Below are positions 10,505 to 19,356 of a stretch of 64,000 nt of DNA, piece by piece. The notes under the pieces were generated by a model that was not told the origin of the DNA, made no database searches, and saw only the letters and a program-made list of their open reading frames with translations. Position 1 is the stretch's first letter. Each line of letters opens with the position of its first letter. The stretch spans positions 7,254,001 to 7,318,000 of the forward strand of contig NZ_CP109149.1 in assembly GCF_035920345.1 (NCBI RefSeq), given 5' to 3'. Origin of the DNA: Nocardia vinacea. Lineage in GTDB: Bacteria; Actinomycetota; Actinomycetes; Mycobacteriales; Mycobacteriaceae. Both the position numbers and the translations under genes were made by a program.

Positions 10505-11341
10505 ATGGCAGCACAGGATCTAACCGGGAAGACGGTGGTGGTAACCGGCGCCAGCTCCGGCATCGGCGCCGAGGCGGCGGCGAAGCTGGTGGCGCGCGGC
10601 GCGAGCGTCGCGGTGGTCGGGCGCTCGCCGGAGCGCACCGCCGAGGTAGCGACGCGGGTCGGCGCGGAGCCGTTCATCGCCGATTTCGCCCGCTTCGACG
10701 AGGTGCGCAAACTCGCCGATCAGCTCCTCGATCGCTATCCGCGCATCGATGTGCTCGCCAATAACGCCGGTGGCGCGTGGGCGAAACGCACCGTCACCGA
10801 TGACGGTAATGAGCTGACCTTCCAGGTCAATCACCTGTCGCCGTTCCTGCTGACCGCCCTGCTGCTGGATCGGCTGGTGCAGTCGCAGGCCAGGGTGGTC
10901 AATACCGCGAGCATGACCTACCGGATGGCGAAGCTGGACCTCGACACCGTCAACGCTTCGACCGGCTCGTTCAACCAGCTGGGCGCCTACGGCACCTCCA
11001 AGCTCGCCAACATCATCTTCACCAGGGAACTGGCCCGCCGCACCGAGGGCACCGGGCTGGTCACCGCCGCATTCCATCCGGGCGCGGTCGCCACCCACGT
11101 CTACGACAATGCTCCGCTCGGGCTCGGCGCGTTCATCCGCTCGCCGCTATCGCGGCCCTTCTTCATCAGGGCAGACAAAGGCGCGGATCCGTTGGTGCAC
11201 TTGGCGGCAACGTCGGACGAGATCAACGGCAAGTACTTCCACCGGTTCGAGGTGGAGGAGCCGCGGAACAAGCAGGCGGTGGATGCCGAACTCGCGCAAC
11301 GGCTCTGGAGGATGTCCGAAGCGGTCACCGGAACGGCGTAG
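10505..11341 (+). CDS. Short-chain dehydrogenase/reductase
   Basis: This 278-residue classical SDR has the cofactor motif TGASSGIG (residues about 14-21), NNAG and the catalytic YGTSK, preceded by the catalytic Ser in NTASMTY. The family oxidises or reduces alcohols/ketones with NAD(P)H. The GR after the second strand (VVGRSPER) suggests NADPH preference. The start is supported by GGAAGGCAGGAC just before ATG 10505. It is convergent with the next SDR gene, ending one base before that gene's stop codon. Confidence 0.88.
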   Translation: MAAQDLTGKTVVVTGASSGIGAEAAAKLVARGASVAVVGRSPERTAEVATRVGAEPFIADFARFDEVRKLADQLLDRYPRIDVLANNAGGAWAKRTVTDDGNELTFQVNHLSPFLLTALLLDRLVQSQARVVNTASMTYRMAKLDLDTVNASTGSFNQLGAYGTSKLANIIFTRELARRTEGTGLVTAAFHPGAVATHVYDNAPLGLGAFIRSPLSRPFFIRADKGADPLVHLAATSDEINGKYFHRFEVEEPRNKQAVDAELAQRLWRMSEAVTGTA

Positions 11342-11342
11342 G

Positions 11343-12140
11343 TCAATGGGCGTCAGCACCCAGTGCGTGACGCCCACCCTCGGCCGCCACTCCGACGGTG
11401 AACACTTCGCCGCTCATCGCGCCTCGATCGAGTTCGACAATGGCCCGCACCACCTGTTCGGTGGACACTGTCGCGGGAAAACCATTGGGCGCGATGGCAT
11501 TAGCCCGCACCCCGAACTCCTCGAATTCGGCCGCGATATGCCTGGTCAGGTGGTTGAGCGCCGCCTTGGACGACGCGTAGAGCGCCTGTCCGCCGGGGTA
11601 TACCCGCGAGCCCGAAATGCTGGAGACATTCACGATATTGCGATTGCGGGCCCGGTTCTCGTCCCCGGCGTGCACCCAGCTCCGCTGCGCCAGGCGCGCC
11701 GACAATCGCAGCGGCACACCGACATTGACCGCGAAATGCGGATCGAATTCGTCGAGCGCGGTATCGCCGTCGACGATGCCGCGCGGCTGGAATCGGCTGT
11801 GCGCGGCATTGTTGACCAGCAGATCGATCTGCCCGAAGCGGGCAAGTGCGATATCGACGACGCGCTCGACTTCACCCGCTTCGGCCAGGTCGGCCTTGAT
11901 CACGAAGATCCGCGAATCGTTCTCCGGCACCGGCATTTCCGGTTCGAAAGGATCGACGAACCATTCGAGCTGTGACGGTGCGGCCGGGGTGCGATTGCGG
12001 CAGACCGCGATGATGTCGTAGTCGGTGTACAGACCCCGGCAGAAGGTGTCGCCGAGGACACCTCCGGCTCCGGTGAGCAGACATACCCGGCGTTCAGTGC
12101 CACTGCGCAATGCTGTCTCCTCCCCAGCGCCGCACCACAT
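11343..12140 (-). CDS. Short-chain dehydrogenase/reductase
   Basis: This SDR (up to 265 residues) has an N-terminal dinucleotide motif LTGAGGVLGD that departs from the usual TGxxxGIG, the NNAA segment, catalytic Ser in VSSISGS and YASSK. It overlaps the 3' end of the upstream oxygenase gene. A TTG at 12110 has GGGGAGGAG about 7 nt upstream and may be the true start, giving 255 residues; the ATG at 12140 has a weaker site. The tight overlap implies co-transcription with the 2OG-oxygenase gene, perhaps acting on the same molecule (hydroxylation, then oxidation). Confidence 0.85.
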   Translation of the reverse strand: MWCGAGEETALRSGTERRVCLLTGAGGVLGDTFCRGLYTDYDIIAVCRNRTPAAPSQLEWFVDPFEPEMPVPENDSRIFVIKADLAEAGEVERVVDIALARFGQIDLLVNNAAHSRFQPRGIVDGDTALDEFDPHFAVNVGVPLRLSARLAQRSWVHAGDENRARNRNIVNVSSISGSRVYPGGQALYASSKAALNHLTRHIAAEFEEFGVRANAIAPNGFPATVSTEQVVRAIVELDRGAMSGEVFTVGVAAEGGRHALGADAH

Positions 12141-12924
12141 CTTCCTTCGGCCGGTGCAGCCACATCACCAGGCTGTTGCGCGCGGCGGCTGTATTGCCGA
12201 CGAACGTATGCCATGAGCGCGGTGTGCACTCGAACAGCAGCAGCGAATTGTCCAGTGGCGGAACCGTCAGTGCGGGAACCGGATTCGCGCCGATATGCGC
12301 ATACAGGGCAGTCTCGCCGCCATCGCCCGGCCGCCAGTCCGGATTGCCGAAATAGAACAGCACCGCGACGGCGCGCACCGTCTCCCGCGCGAAGACCTCG
12401 GGCGTCCGCGGGCCGGACTTCAGATCAACCTCCGGATCCACGGTCCTGACCTCGCCCGGTCCGGGCACCGAACCCTTGAACCAGGCCGGATTCAGATCAT
12501 TGTGCGGTGACCCCGACGGACTACCCGGCGGATGATGGTGCACCGACCCCTCGACATCACCGGTCGTCGCCACCCCCGCGACCCGTGCGATCAGGTCATG
12601 CCATTCCCGCGAGAGGAACAGCGCCAACGGACCGTCCCGCAGCCCCGCCAGCGAGGCCCCGACCGCACCGTAATCCGCCGCCACCGCTCCGAAGGCCTCC
12701 GGCCGCTCCCGGCGCACTCGCGTCAGCTCATCGGCCAGGCGCCCGTAGAACTCTGGCACGAACACATCTCTGGCATAGATATGCGGAAACGGTTCGACCC
12801 GGCGAATCCAGCGCCGATGCGCGAACAAATCCGTGAACCACGGCGGCGCCGCGGTCACCGCGGATTCGGCTACCCCTGTCAACTTCAATCCCTCCCGAAT
12901 GACCACAGCGATCCTAACGGGCAC
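12094..12924 (-). CDS. 2-oxoglutarate/Fe(II)-dependent oxygenase-like protein
   Basis: This protein of up to 276 residues has the HxD iron motif in SPHNDLNP, a distal His in SWHTFVGN, and the 2OG-binding Arg in AARNSLVMWLHR, in the order expected for prolyl-4-hydroxylase-like dioxygenases. It would hydroxylate a small molecule or peptidyl side chain using O2 and 2-oxoglutarate. The likely start is TTG 12882, which has GGGAGGG 7 nt upstream; ATG 12924 is the longest option. The downstream SDR gene overlaps its end, which supports an operon. Confidence 0.75.
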   Translation of the reverse strand: MPVRIAVVIREGLKLTGVAESAVTAAPPWFTDLFAHRRWIRRVEPFPHIYARDVFVPEFYGRLADELTRVRRERPEAFGAVAADYGAVGASLAGLRDGPLALFLSREWHDLIARVAGVATTGDVEGSVHHHPPGSPSGSPHNDLNPAWFKGSVPGPGEVRTVDPEVDLKSGPRTPEVFARETVRAVAVLFYFGNPDWRPGDGGETALYAHIGANPVPALTVPPLDNSLLLFECTPRSWHTFVGNTAAARNSLVMWLHRPKEDVVRRWGGDSIAQWH

Positions 12925-12990
12925 GACCGGAATCCGTGCCCGCCGGTAGCCGGGCCCTGATCCACTGCGAGCAGTTGCGAAGATCGCCGG

Positions 12991-13584
12991 GTGTGGAACG
13001 ACCTACGTGTGTGCTTCATCGGTGATTCCTTTGTCGCGGGTGTCGGTGACCCGCAGTGTCTCGGCTGGGTCGGCCGCCTGGCCGCCCAGATGTACGCGAA
13101 CGGCCAGCCGCTCACCGCATACAACCTGGGTGTGCGGATGCAGACCTCGACCGAGATCCTCGGCCGCTGGCAGACCGAATGCGCGCCACGATTTCCGGAC
13201 GGCTCCGATGCTCGTTTGGTCGTCTCGTTCGGCGTCAACGACACCACGTTCATCGATGGACGGCCCCGAGTCGCGCCCGAGCAGTCGGCGGCCAATCTGT
13301 CCGAACTGCTCACACAGGCCGCCGAGATTCCGGTCCTGGTCGTCGCGCCGCCGCCCATCGATGACGCCGAGCAGAATGCCAGGACCGCCGCGCTCGACGA
13401 ACACTTCGCCGAAATCTGCGCTGCCGCAGCGGTCCACTATGTGCGTGTCCATCAACCGCTGCGCGACAACGCGGTATGGATGCGCGAGGTGCGCGCGGGT
13501 GACGGCGCACATCCCGGCGCGGCTGGTTACGACGAATTGGCCGCGCTCATCCACCCGTACTGGCGAGAGTGGTTGGCGCGCTGA
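12991..13584 (+). CDS. SGNH/GDSL-family hydrolase
   Basis: This 197-residue protein carries the SGNH blocks in order: FIGDSFVAG with the nucleophilic Ser (block I), NLG (block II), SFGVNDT (block III) and DGAHPGAAGYDELA with the catalytic Asp and His (block V). No signal peptide is visible, so it is probably a cytoplasmic esterase or acyl-hydrolase. It starts at GTG 12991, divergent from the 2OG-oxygenase gene with only about 65-110 bp between starts, so the two may share control. Confidence 0.87.
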   Translation: MWNDLRVCFIGDSFVAGVGDPQCLGWVGRLAAQMYANGQPLTAYNLGVRMQTSTEILGRWQTECAPRFPDGSDARLVVSFGVNDTTFIDGRPRVAPEQSAANLSELLTQAAEIPVLVVAPPPIDDAEQNARTAALDEHFAEICAAAAVHYVRVHQPLRDNAVWMREVRAGDGAHPGAAGYDELAALIHPYWREWLAR

Positions 13585-13766
13585 TCAATCCGGGCGAATG
13601 GCCGACAGTCGAGTGGCGATGAGCTGATCGAGCGGCGCGATGATCGGCATCCACCCACCGCCGAGAAGTCGAAATCGTCGGAGGTGCACAGGTGCGCCGC
13701 GAACTCAGGGAGCGCCGGAAGTTCATCGACGCCGGCCGCGAGCTACGGCCACACTGTCTGAGACAT
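13585..13766 (-). pseudogene. Short frameshifted gene remnant, family unknown
   Basis: Read leftward, the peptide ELPALPEFAAHLCTSDDFDF continues, after a one-base frame change at about 13650, into WMPIIAPLDQLIATRLSAIR and a TGA at 13585-13587. A TAG interrupts the frame upstream at about 13745. The two pieces look like one decayed small gene, but its family was not recognised. The remnant fills the space between the SGNH gene and the ABC1-kinase gene. A perfect inverted repeat GAGACAT-G-ATGTCTC lies at its upstream end (13760-13774). Confidence 0.3.
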
Positions 13767-13819
13767 GATGTCTCGGGTAGTCCCGTCTGCGGTGTCCGAG
13801 CAGGCCAGCGCAGTTGTGC

Positions 13820-15304
13820 TCAGCCGACAGACATCCGGCGCGCATCCGCTTCGGCACGCTTGTGCCGAGCCACCGCCAGATCGACCGGCACCGCGCCGTC
13901 CTCGACGGGCCGAGTCACCAACTCGTGCAGCGTCGGATGCCAGCGTCCGACCTCGTCGCGGAACGAACCCTCGGTCTCCAACTGACCGATCGCACCGATC
14001 AGCGTCAGCATCGATCGCGCGAACGGTGTGAAGCGCGCGGGCATGGTGCCCTGACGCAGGGCATTCGACAGCCGCGGATTCGTCACTCGCAGTACCTGTT
14101 TGCGCAGCCAGCGCATGGTGAACCGGTAATTCGCGTGCCGGAAGGGTTCGACGCACGGCGCGACCACATGGAACAGATCCTCGGCATCGAGTACCCGGCC
14201 CGGTTCGCAGAAGCCGTGCCGGCGTGCCGCCGCCTCCAATTCCGCAGGGCCGCCGTTGAACAGCGCATCGCAGTAGTCGAAGGCGAATTCCTCGAAACCC
14301 TCGGTCGGCCACGGTGTGCAGGCCCCGAAGTCGACAACGCCGAGTCGCCCATCCGGCAGCACCCGGAAATTGCCCGGATGCGGATCGCCGTAGAGCAGAC
14401 CGCTACGGATCCAACTGGAGGCCATGAAGCGAACCAACTGCATGCCGACCCGATCCCGTTCGGCGCGCGTACCGGCGGCGATGACACGCGGCAGCGGCGT
14501 ACCGTCCAGCCATTCGGTGACGAGCACATCGCCGCGCTGTTCGATCACCCGCGGAATGTAGAAATCCGGATCGTCGGCATAGGCCGCCGCGAAGATCCGC
14601 TGAGATTCCGCCTCGGCCGCGTAGTCGAGTTCGTCGAGCACACAGGCGCAAATCGCCTCCGTTACGCCCTTGACGTCCGCGCCCGGCACGAAAACCGTTG
14701 CCAGCATGGAGATCCGGCGCAGCTGATCCAGCTCGTTCGCGACCGCCTGTTTACCGCCGGGATACATCACCTTCACCGCGACGGGCGTACCGTCGCGCCA
14801 TACCGCGCGATGCACTTGGCCGAGCGAGGCCGCGGCCGCGCGCCGATCGTCGAATTCCCGGAAATGCCAACGCCAGTTCTCCCCCATGCTGGCGGCCATC
14901 GCCGCGTGCACCGAGCGCGGGAGCATCGCGGGCGCGGAATCCTGTAGCCGACTCAGCGCGATCTTGTACGGCTCGGCGAGATCCGGCGGAAGTGCGAGTT
15001 CGTAAATGGCAAGCAGCTGACCGAGTTTGACGGCACAGCCCTTCAGCTCGCCGAGTACCTCGAAGATGTGCTGTGCGGTGCGCATCTGGATTTCGCGATT
15101 GACCTCACCGGCCGGTCGGCCCAGCGCGCGCTTACCCACGCCCGCGGCCTGACGGCCCGCGAAGGCGACCGGCAGCGCCGCTAATTTCGCATTGCGAACC
15201 GCCGTGCGAACTGGAGGTTTACCGTTCGACCTCATCGCGAAAATGCGTGCACGTCTAGGTGTCGAACTCTCGGCTGATCGACCCTCGCCACGCGGAATTG
15301 TCAT
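13820..15304 (-). CDS. ABC1/UbiB-family atypical kinase-like protein
   Basis: This 494-residue protein has the family's defining elements: the KxGQ motif (AVKLGQLLA), the Ala-rich loop replacing the P-loop (AAASLGQVH), the ATP-anchoring Lys in VAVKVMYPG, the catalytic DPHPGNF and the metal-binding DFG (VVDFGACTPW). Such proteins act as ATPases/kinases linked to isoprenoid-quinone or lipid metabolism. ATG 15304 is preceded by GAGGTGAG. It is divergent from a GntR-family regulator gene 109 bp away, the likely controller. A deleted paralogue lies just downstream of that regulator (16382-16755). Confidence 0.88.
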   Translation of the reverse strand: MTIPRGEGRSAESSTPRRARIFAMRSNGKPPVRTAVRNAKLAALPVAFAGRQAAGVGKRALGRPAGEVNREIQMRTAQHIFEVLGELKGCAVKLGQLLAIYELALPPDLAEPYKIALSRLQDSAPAMLPRSVHAAMAASMGENWRWHFREFDDRRAAAASLGQVHRAVWRDGTPVAVKVMYPGGKQAVANELDQLRRISMLATVFVPGADVKGVTEAICACVLDELDYAAEAESQRIFAAAYADDPDFYIPRVIEQRGDVLVTEWLDGTPLPRVIAAGTRAERDRVGMQLVRFMASSWIRSGLLYGDPHPGNFRVLPDGRLGVVDFGACTPWPTEGFEEFAFDYCDALFNGGPAELEAAARRHGFCEPGRVLDAEDLFHVVAPCVEPFRHANYRFTMRWLRKQVLRVTNPRLSNALRQGTMPARFTPFARSMLTLIGAIGQLETEGSFRDEVGRWHPTLHELVTRPVEDGAVPVDLAVARHKRAEADARRMSVG

Positions 15305-15413
15305 GACTCACCTCACACTGCACGCGGACCAGTGTTACACAGGTGCAGTCTCGCACAGGAGGGCATAGACTGTCTGGGACGTATTCGGAACCGAGTCGAA
15401 AGGTGGCATCTCG

Positions 15414-16193
15414 ATGGGATCCCAAACGGTAGTCGCCGACGTTGCCGATGAGCTGGCACGCCGGGTTGCCGCAGGGGAATATCAGCCGGGGGATTTGATG
15501 CCGTCGGTCCGTCAGGTCGCGGAGGAGTTCGATATGAACCGCGCGACCGCGCAGTTGACCCTGGGTCGGCTGGAATCGTACGGATTCGTCGAGGCGCGTC
15601 GCGGCAAGGGGTTCACGATCCGCGATGTCCGTGAGGCGGGCGGCATCGATGTGTATCGGCACCTGTTCCGGTTCTCGGTTCCGATGCCGGATGTGGCCAT
15701 CGAGATGTTCCACGACATCGTCGAGGTGGAGCGCGGCATCGTCATGGAGGCGCTGCTCGCCTACACCAGCAGCGAGCAGGAGATCGACCCGGCCGAACTC
15801 AAGGCCGAAATCGATGAACTGGAATCGCTTGCCCGACAGGATGTTCCCGACTTCCGGCAGATCCTCGCCATCGAGATCGGGCTGGTCCGCCGACTGCTCA
15901 CCGCACTCGGGCTGAGCATGCAGCGCGCGATCATGAACTCCATCGGCGAGATGGTGCTCGAGGTCCCCGAGGCCATCGAGGCCTTCTTCGCGGGCGCGGC
16001 GGATCTGCATGTTCTGGTATGGCGTGCGCTGGTCGCGGTGTGGGATTCCGGTTCCGGCCCGTCCGATGCGCAGCTCGCGCTGTTCGAGGATCTGTTCGGG
16101 CTGTATCACGACAAGGTGATCGCCCGGTTCGAGGAATTGCTCGATGCCGGGGCCGAGGGCCATGAGGATGCGGAGCACGCGGCGACCGCCTGA
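15414..16193 (+). CDS. GntR-family transcriptional regulator (FadR-like)
   Basis: This 259-residue protein has an N-terminal winged helix (residues about 5-75, with GDLMPSVRQVAEEFDMNRATAQ) followed by an all-helical ligand domain of the FadR type. It is divergent from the ABC1-kinase gene and 188 bp upstream of the ABC1 pseudogene/SDR unit. The decamer ACTGTCTGGG occurs before both (15369-15378 and 16218-16227) and may be part of its binding site; that link is inference. The effector is unknown, acyl-CoAs being usual for FadR-type proteins. Confidence 0.86.
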   Translation: MGSQTVVADVADELARRVAAGEYQPGDLMPSVRQVAEEFDMNRATAQLTLGRLESYGFVEARRGKGFTIRDVREAGGIDVYRHLFRFSVPMPDVAIEMFHDIVEVERGIVMEALLAYTSSEQEIDPAELKAEIDELESLARQDVPDFRQILAIEIGLVRRLLTALGLSMQRAIMNSIGEMVLEVPEAIEAFFAGAADLHVLVWRALVAVWDSGSGPSDAQLALFEDLFGLYHDKVIARFEELLDAGAEGHEDAEHAATA

Positions 16194-16381
16194 TCGCTCC
16201 TCGATTCTTCCGAATTCACTGTCTGGGCCATCAATGACTCCGTGCTGCTCAACATTGCCCGAGAGGTGCGGTGTTGCGGTCGTCGGACAAGATCGCGCCG
16301 ATTGACCAGCTGACTGGGACACTTTGTGGGTAGACGGCATGCGCCCAATGACCAGCGCGGCTCCGCAGACAGGGGAACACC

Positions 16382-16755
16382 ATGGCCGGTAGCAGGCGCA
16401 AGGAATTGGCGCGCTCGGCGAAGCTCGCCGGTCTGCCGATGGGCATCATGGCGCGCCGGGCTACCGCGACCGGGCGGGCCATCGTGACCGGCGTGCCGCG
16501 GGATGAACTCGACGACGCGGTGATCGACCGGGCCGCCGACGAGGTGTTCGCAGTACTCGGCGAATTCGAGGGCGGCACCATGCAGCTCGGGCGAGCGCTG
16601 AGCGTCGCCGAAGGGGCTCCCAGAGCTGGCCATGCACGGCCGGGTAGTTCGGTGGCATCGTCGGGGTCTGCGCGCAGCTCGATGCGGAAGGGTCGTTCGT
16701 CGAGTGGGTCGAGGGATGGCTGCCCGGCTTCGCGCGCGATGACGAAGCGGCCTAG
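16382..16755 (+). pseudogene. ABC1-family kinase pseudogene with internal deletion
   Basis: The first 75 residues (AKLAGLPMG, VLGEFEGGTMQLGRALS) match the N terminus of the intact ABC1 gene at 13820-15304, with the KxGQ motif already altered to MQLGR. The frame then fails. In another frame the peptide AQLDAEGSF, ending at TAG 16753-16755, matches the C-terminal part (GQLETEGSF) of the same family. About 300 residues of kinase core are missing. The remnant ends directly against the ATG of the next SDR gene, so it may still serve as that gene's leader. Confidence 0.7.
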
Positions 16756-17724
16756 ATGAACCAGGAGTTCTCTGTGAAATCGGTACCAATCCTGCCGCGC
16801 CGCTGGACCATTGCGGATATCGCGGATCAATCCGGCAAGACCGTCGTGGTCACCGGCGCCAATAGCGGCCTCGGCCTGCGCACCGCCGAGGCATTGGCGA
16901 GCAAAGGCGCGCACCTGCTGCTGGCCTGCCGCAATCCGCAGAAGGCCGCGACGGCACTGGATGCGGTCACCGTGGTGGCCACGGGGCCGAAACCCGAAGT
17001 GCTGCAGCTGGATCTGGCCGATCTGGCCTCGGTCGGCCGAGCGGCCGAACAGATCAACGACACCGTTGGGCGGATCGATCTGCTGATCAATAATGCGGGC
17101 GTGATGGCGGTGCCGCGCTCACGCACGGCCGACGGGTTCGATGCCCAATTCGGCACGAATCACCTCGGGCACTTCGCATTCACCGGCGGTGTGCTGCCCG
17201 CACTCCTGCGCGCCGAACGGCCGAGAGTGGTGACCGTATCGTCGGTGGCCGCGTGGGTTGGCGTGATCAACTGGCTCGACCCGAATTGGCAGCGGCTCTA
17301 TCTGCGCTGGCCCGCCTACAGTCAGTCCAAGTTGGCCAATCTGCTGTTCACCGCCGAACTCGAGCGCCGGTCCCGCGCGGCCGGTTCGGATCTGCGCGCG
17401 GTGGCCGCGCATCCCGGAGTGTCGGCGACCCATCTCTACGACCGCAACGGTGAGAAGGGTGTGAGTGGCGTCTTGGCGGCGATCCCGCAGGCGATCCTGT
17501 TCGCGCTGGCCCAGTCCGACCGCATGGGTGCGTTGCCGCAGCTGTACGCCGCCACGGTTCCGGAGGTGCGCGGAAACTCCTATGTGGGACCGGGTTTCGA
17601 GTTCGCCGGATATCCGCGGCGGACACTGCGCAATCCGCTCGCCTACCGTCGCTCCACCGCGCGCAAACTGTGGGAGCTCAGCGAGCAGCTGACCGGTGTG
17701 CGTTACGACTTCTCGGTGACCTAG
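16756..17724 (+). CDS. Short-chain dehydrogenase/reductase, retinol-dehydrogenase-like
   Basis: This 322-residue SDR has TGANSGLG, NNAGVMAVP, the catalytic Ser in VSSVAAWVG and YSQSK (extended here as AYSQSKLANLLF). It belongs to the WWOX/retinol-dehydrogenase-like branch common in mycobacteria. The ATG at 16756 directly follows the pseudogene stop; GTG 16774 has AGGAG at a better spacing and is a plausible true start, giving 316 residues. The substrate is not inferable. The gene probably belongs to the same unit as the GntR regulator and the ABC1 remnant. Confidence 0.87.
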   Translation: MNQEFSVKSVPILPRRWTIADIADQSGKTVVVTGANSGLGLRTAEALASKGAHLLLACRNPQKAATALDAVTVVATGPKPEVLQLDLADLASVGRAAEQINDTVGRIDLLINNAGVMAVPRSRTADGFDAQFGTNHLGHFAFTGGVLPALLRAERPRVVTVSSVAAWVGVINWLDPNWQRLYLRWPAYSQSKLANLLFTAELERRSRAAGSDLRAVAAHPGVSATHLYDRNGEKGVSGVLAAIPQAILFALAQSDRMGALPQLYAATVPEVRGNSYVGPGFEFAGYPRRTLRNPLAYRRSTARKLWELSEQLTGVRYDFSVT

Positions 17725-17731
17725 ATAGATA

Positions 17732-17905
17732 TCAATGCGGTGCCGCGGCGAAAGCGGCGAGCACGAGCGAGCTGACGATCGTGACGGCAAGTACGGCCAG
17801 CACCACCAGATTTCGCCGCTGCGGCAGATCGGCATGTACCAGATTCGGACATCCCGGCTCATTATGTCCGCGACTTCCGCACCGAGGGTTGGTGCAGGGA
17901 TACAT
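17732..17905 (-). CDS. Small Cys-rich protein with one membrane segment
   Basis: This 57-residue protein begins MYPCTNPRCG and has Cys4, Cys9, His14 and Cys19 spaced like a mini zinc ribbon, then one transmembrane helix (LVVLAVLAVTIVSSLVLAA) near the C terminus. ATG 17905 is chosen because GGGAGG lies 5-6 nt upstream; a longer frame to 17947 has no such site. It is probably a small zinc-binding membrane protein of unknown role, transcribed leftward and convergent with the SDR gene. Confidence 0.6.
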   Translation of the reverse strand: MYPCTNPRCGSRGHNEPGCPNLVHADLPQRRNLVVLAVLAVTIVSSLVLAAFAAAPH

Positions 17906-18009
17906 GCCGACCTCCCAAAACTGACGCGAGCGCTCGCACTGTAGCAATGCGAATCATCTGTATACCGCGTGCGCCGACGAACGGCTACCCAGCCACGGGA
18001 GGACGAAAA

Positions 18010-18035
18010 CGCCGCCCCGACCGGTCGGGGCGGCG
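18010..18035 (-). terminator. Intrinsic terminator of the NMO-like gene at 18048-19172
   Basis: A perfect 26-bp GC-rich inverted repeat (arms meeting at GACCGGTC) lies 13 bp after the stop codon. On the leftward strand it is followed by TTTTC. It is a strong candidate intrinsic terminator. Confidence 0.75.
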
Positions 18036-18047
18036 TAGAAGAGCCTG

Positions 18048-19172
18048 CTACAGGGCACTATTGAGCTTGTTCAGGCGGTCGCACGCCTCCACGTACTCGT
18101 TGATCAGCCGGGCGATCACATCGGCGGAGCGCTCCACCTTGTTCATCATGCCGACGACCTGACCGACCGGATTGAAGTTCACATCCTTGGCGGCTTCCGG
18201 ATAGCGGTGCCCGCGCTTGACGCCGTCCAGGGCCACCATCATCTGTAGCGGCATGGGCAGCGGATCCGGATTCTCCGGCGCCTCCCAGGCCTCGGTCCAG
18301 TCGTTCTTCAGCATGCGGCACGGCTTACCGGTCCAGGACCGCGAGCGCACGGTGTCCTGGCTGGTGGCGTCGATGTAGGTCTGCATCTGCGCGGGGGGCA
18401 CATTCGCCTCCTCGACGGTGAGCCACAGTGAGCCGGTCCACGCACCCGCCGCGCCCATCGCCATGGCCGCGGCGACCTGCCGACCGTTGCCGATACCGCC
18501 GGCGGCCAGCAGCGGCATATCGCCGATGGCATCGACCACCTGCGGCCACAGCACCATCGAGGAGATCTCACCGCAGTGCCCGCCGCCCTCGGTGCCTTGG
18601 CAGACAACGAAATCCAGGCCCGCGCGCTTGTGGTTGAGCGCATGCTTCACCGAACCGCACAGCGCGCCGATGAGCCGACCGGAGCTCTGGATCTGCTCGA
18701 CCACATCCGGCGGCGGGGTGCCGAGGGCATTGGCGACCAGCTTGGCCTTGGGATGGCGCAGGATCACCTCGATCTGCGGTGCGACAGTGGTCGCGGTCCA
18801 GCCGAGAAGTTGGTTGTGGTGCTCACCGTCGGGCAGATGCGGGACATTGTGGTCTTCGAGGAGCTTCTCCGCGAAGTCCCGGTGCCCCTGCGGAACCAGT
18901 TCCGCCAGTTTGGCTTCCAGCTGTTCGGGGGTCAGGTCATCGATTCCCTTGCCCTCGTACTTCGACGGAATGACGAGGTCGACGCCGTACACGCCGTGCA
19001 CATGGTCGTCGAGCCAGGCCAGTTCGACCTCCAATTCCTCGGGGGTGAAGCCCACCGCACCGAGCACGCCGAGTCCGCCGGCATTGCTGACCGCGGCCGC
19101 CACATCGCGGCAATGGGTGAAGGCGAAGATGGGGAATTCGATCCCCAGCCGGTCGCAGATTTCGGTACGCAT
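18048..19172 (-). CDS. NMO/2-nitropropane dioxygenase-like flavin protein
   Basis: This 374-residue TIM-barrel protein has the family's N-terminal FPIFAFTHCRDVAAAVSNAGG and the FMN-binding LLAAGGIGNGRQVAAAMAMGA. The catalytic-type His in GTEGGGHCGE is present. It belongs to the longer mycobacterial subgroup, distinct from the 324-residue paralogue at 2857-3831. A TAGAACGTGTTACA site, the exact KstR consensus, lies about 170 bp upstream, which suggests a role in steroid or lipid catabolism; this is inference. A strong terminator follows. Confidence 0.85.
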   Translation of the reverse strand: MRTEICDRLGIEFPIFAFTHCRDVAAAVSNAGGLGVLGAVGFTPEELEVELAWLDDHVHGVYGVDLVIPSKYEGKGIDDLTPEQLEAKLAELVPQGHRDFAEKLLEDHNVPHLPDGEHHNQLLGWTATTVAPQIEVILRHPKAKLVANALGTPPPDVVEQIQSSGRLIGALCGSVKHALNHKRAGLDFVVCQGTEGGGHCGEISSMVLWPQVVDAIGDMPLLAAGGIGNGRQVAAAMAMGAAGAWTGSLWLTVEEANVPPAQMQTYIDATSQDTVRSRSWTGKPCRMLKNDWTEAWEAPENPDPLPMPLQMMVALDGVKRGHRYPEAAKDVNFNPVGQVVGMMNKVERSADVIARLINEYVEACDRLNKLNSAL

Positions 19173-19342
19173 GGCGTGCTGGTCTCCCTACTTGCTCAGC
19201 AGCCGGATCACAACGGCTGACGAGTGCTGGAACGGGTTGCATATTTGGTCACCGGCCCGCGCTGCCGATTCGGCCGACTGCCGCAGATATCGCCATGACG
19301 CGGCGGTAGCTTCGTCGACAGGCGCGGACGCCTGACTTCGAA

Positions 19343-19356
19343 TGTAACACGTTCTA
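19343..19356. promoter_or_regulatory. KstR-type operator
   Basis: On the leftward strand the site reads TAGAACGTGTTACA and fits the published KstR motif TnnAACnnGTTnnA at every fixed position. It lies 171 bp upstream of the NMO-like start codon (19172) and overlaps the last codon of the methyltransferase gene. KstR is the TetR repressor of cholesterol catabolism in mycolate actinobacteria. Confidence 0.5.

Noticed and set aside
15369..16227. Decamer ACTGTCTGGG at 15369 and 16218, with a near copy at 13753
   Set aside because: It could be a GntR site, but it is not a dyad and the number of copies is too small to support a separate feature.
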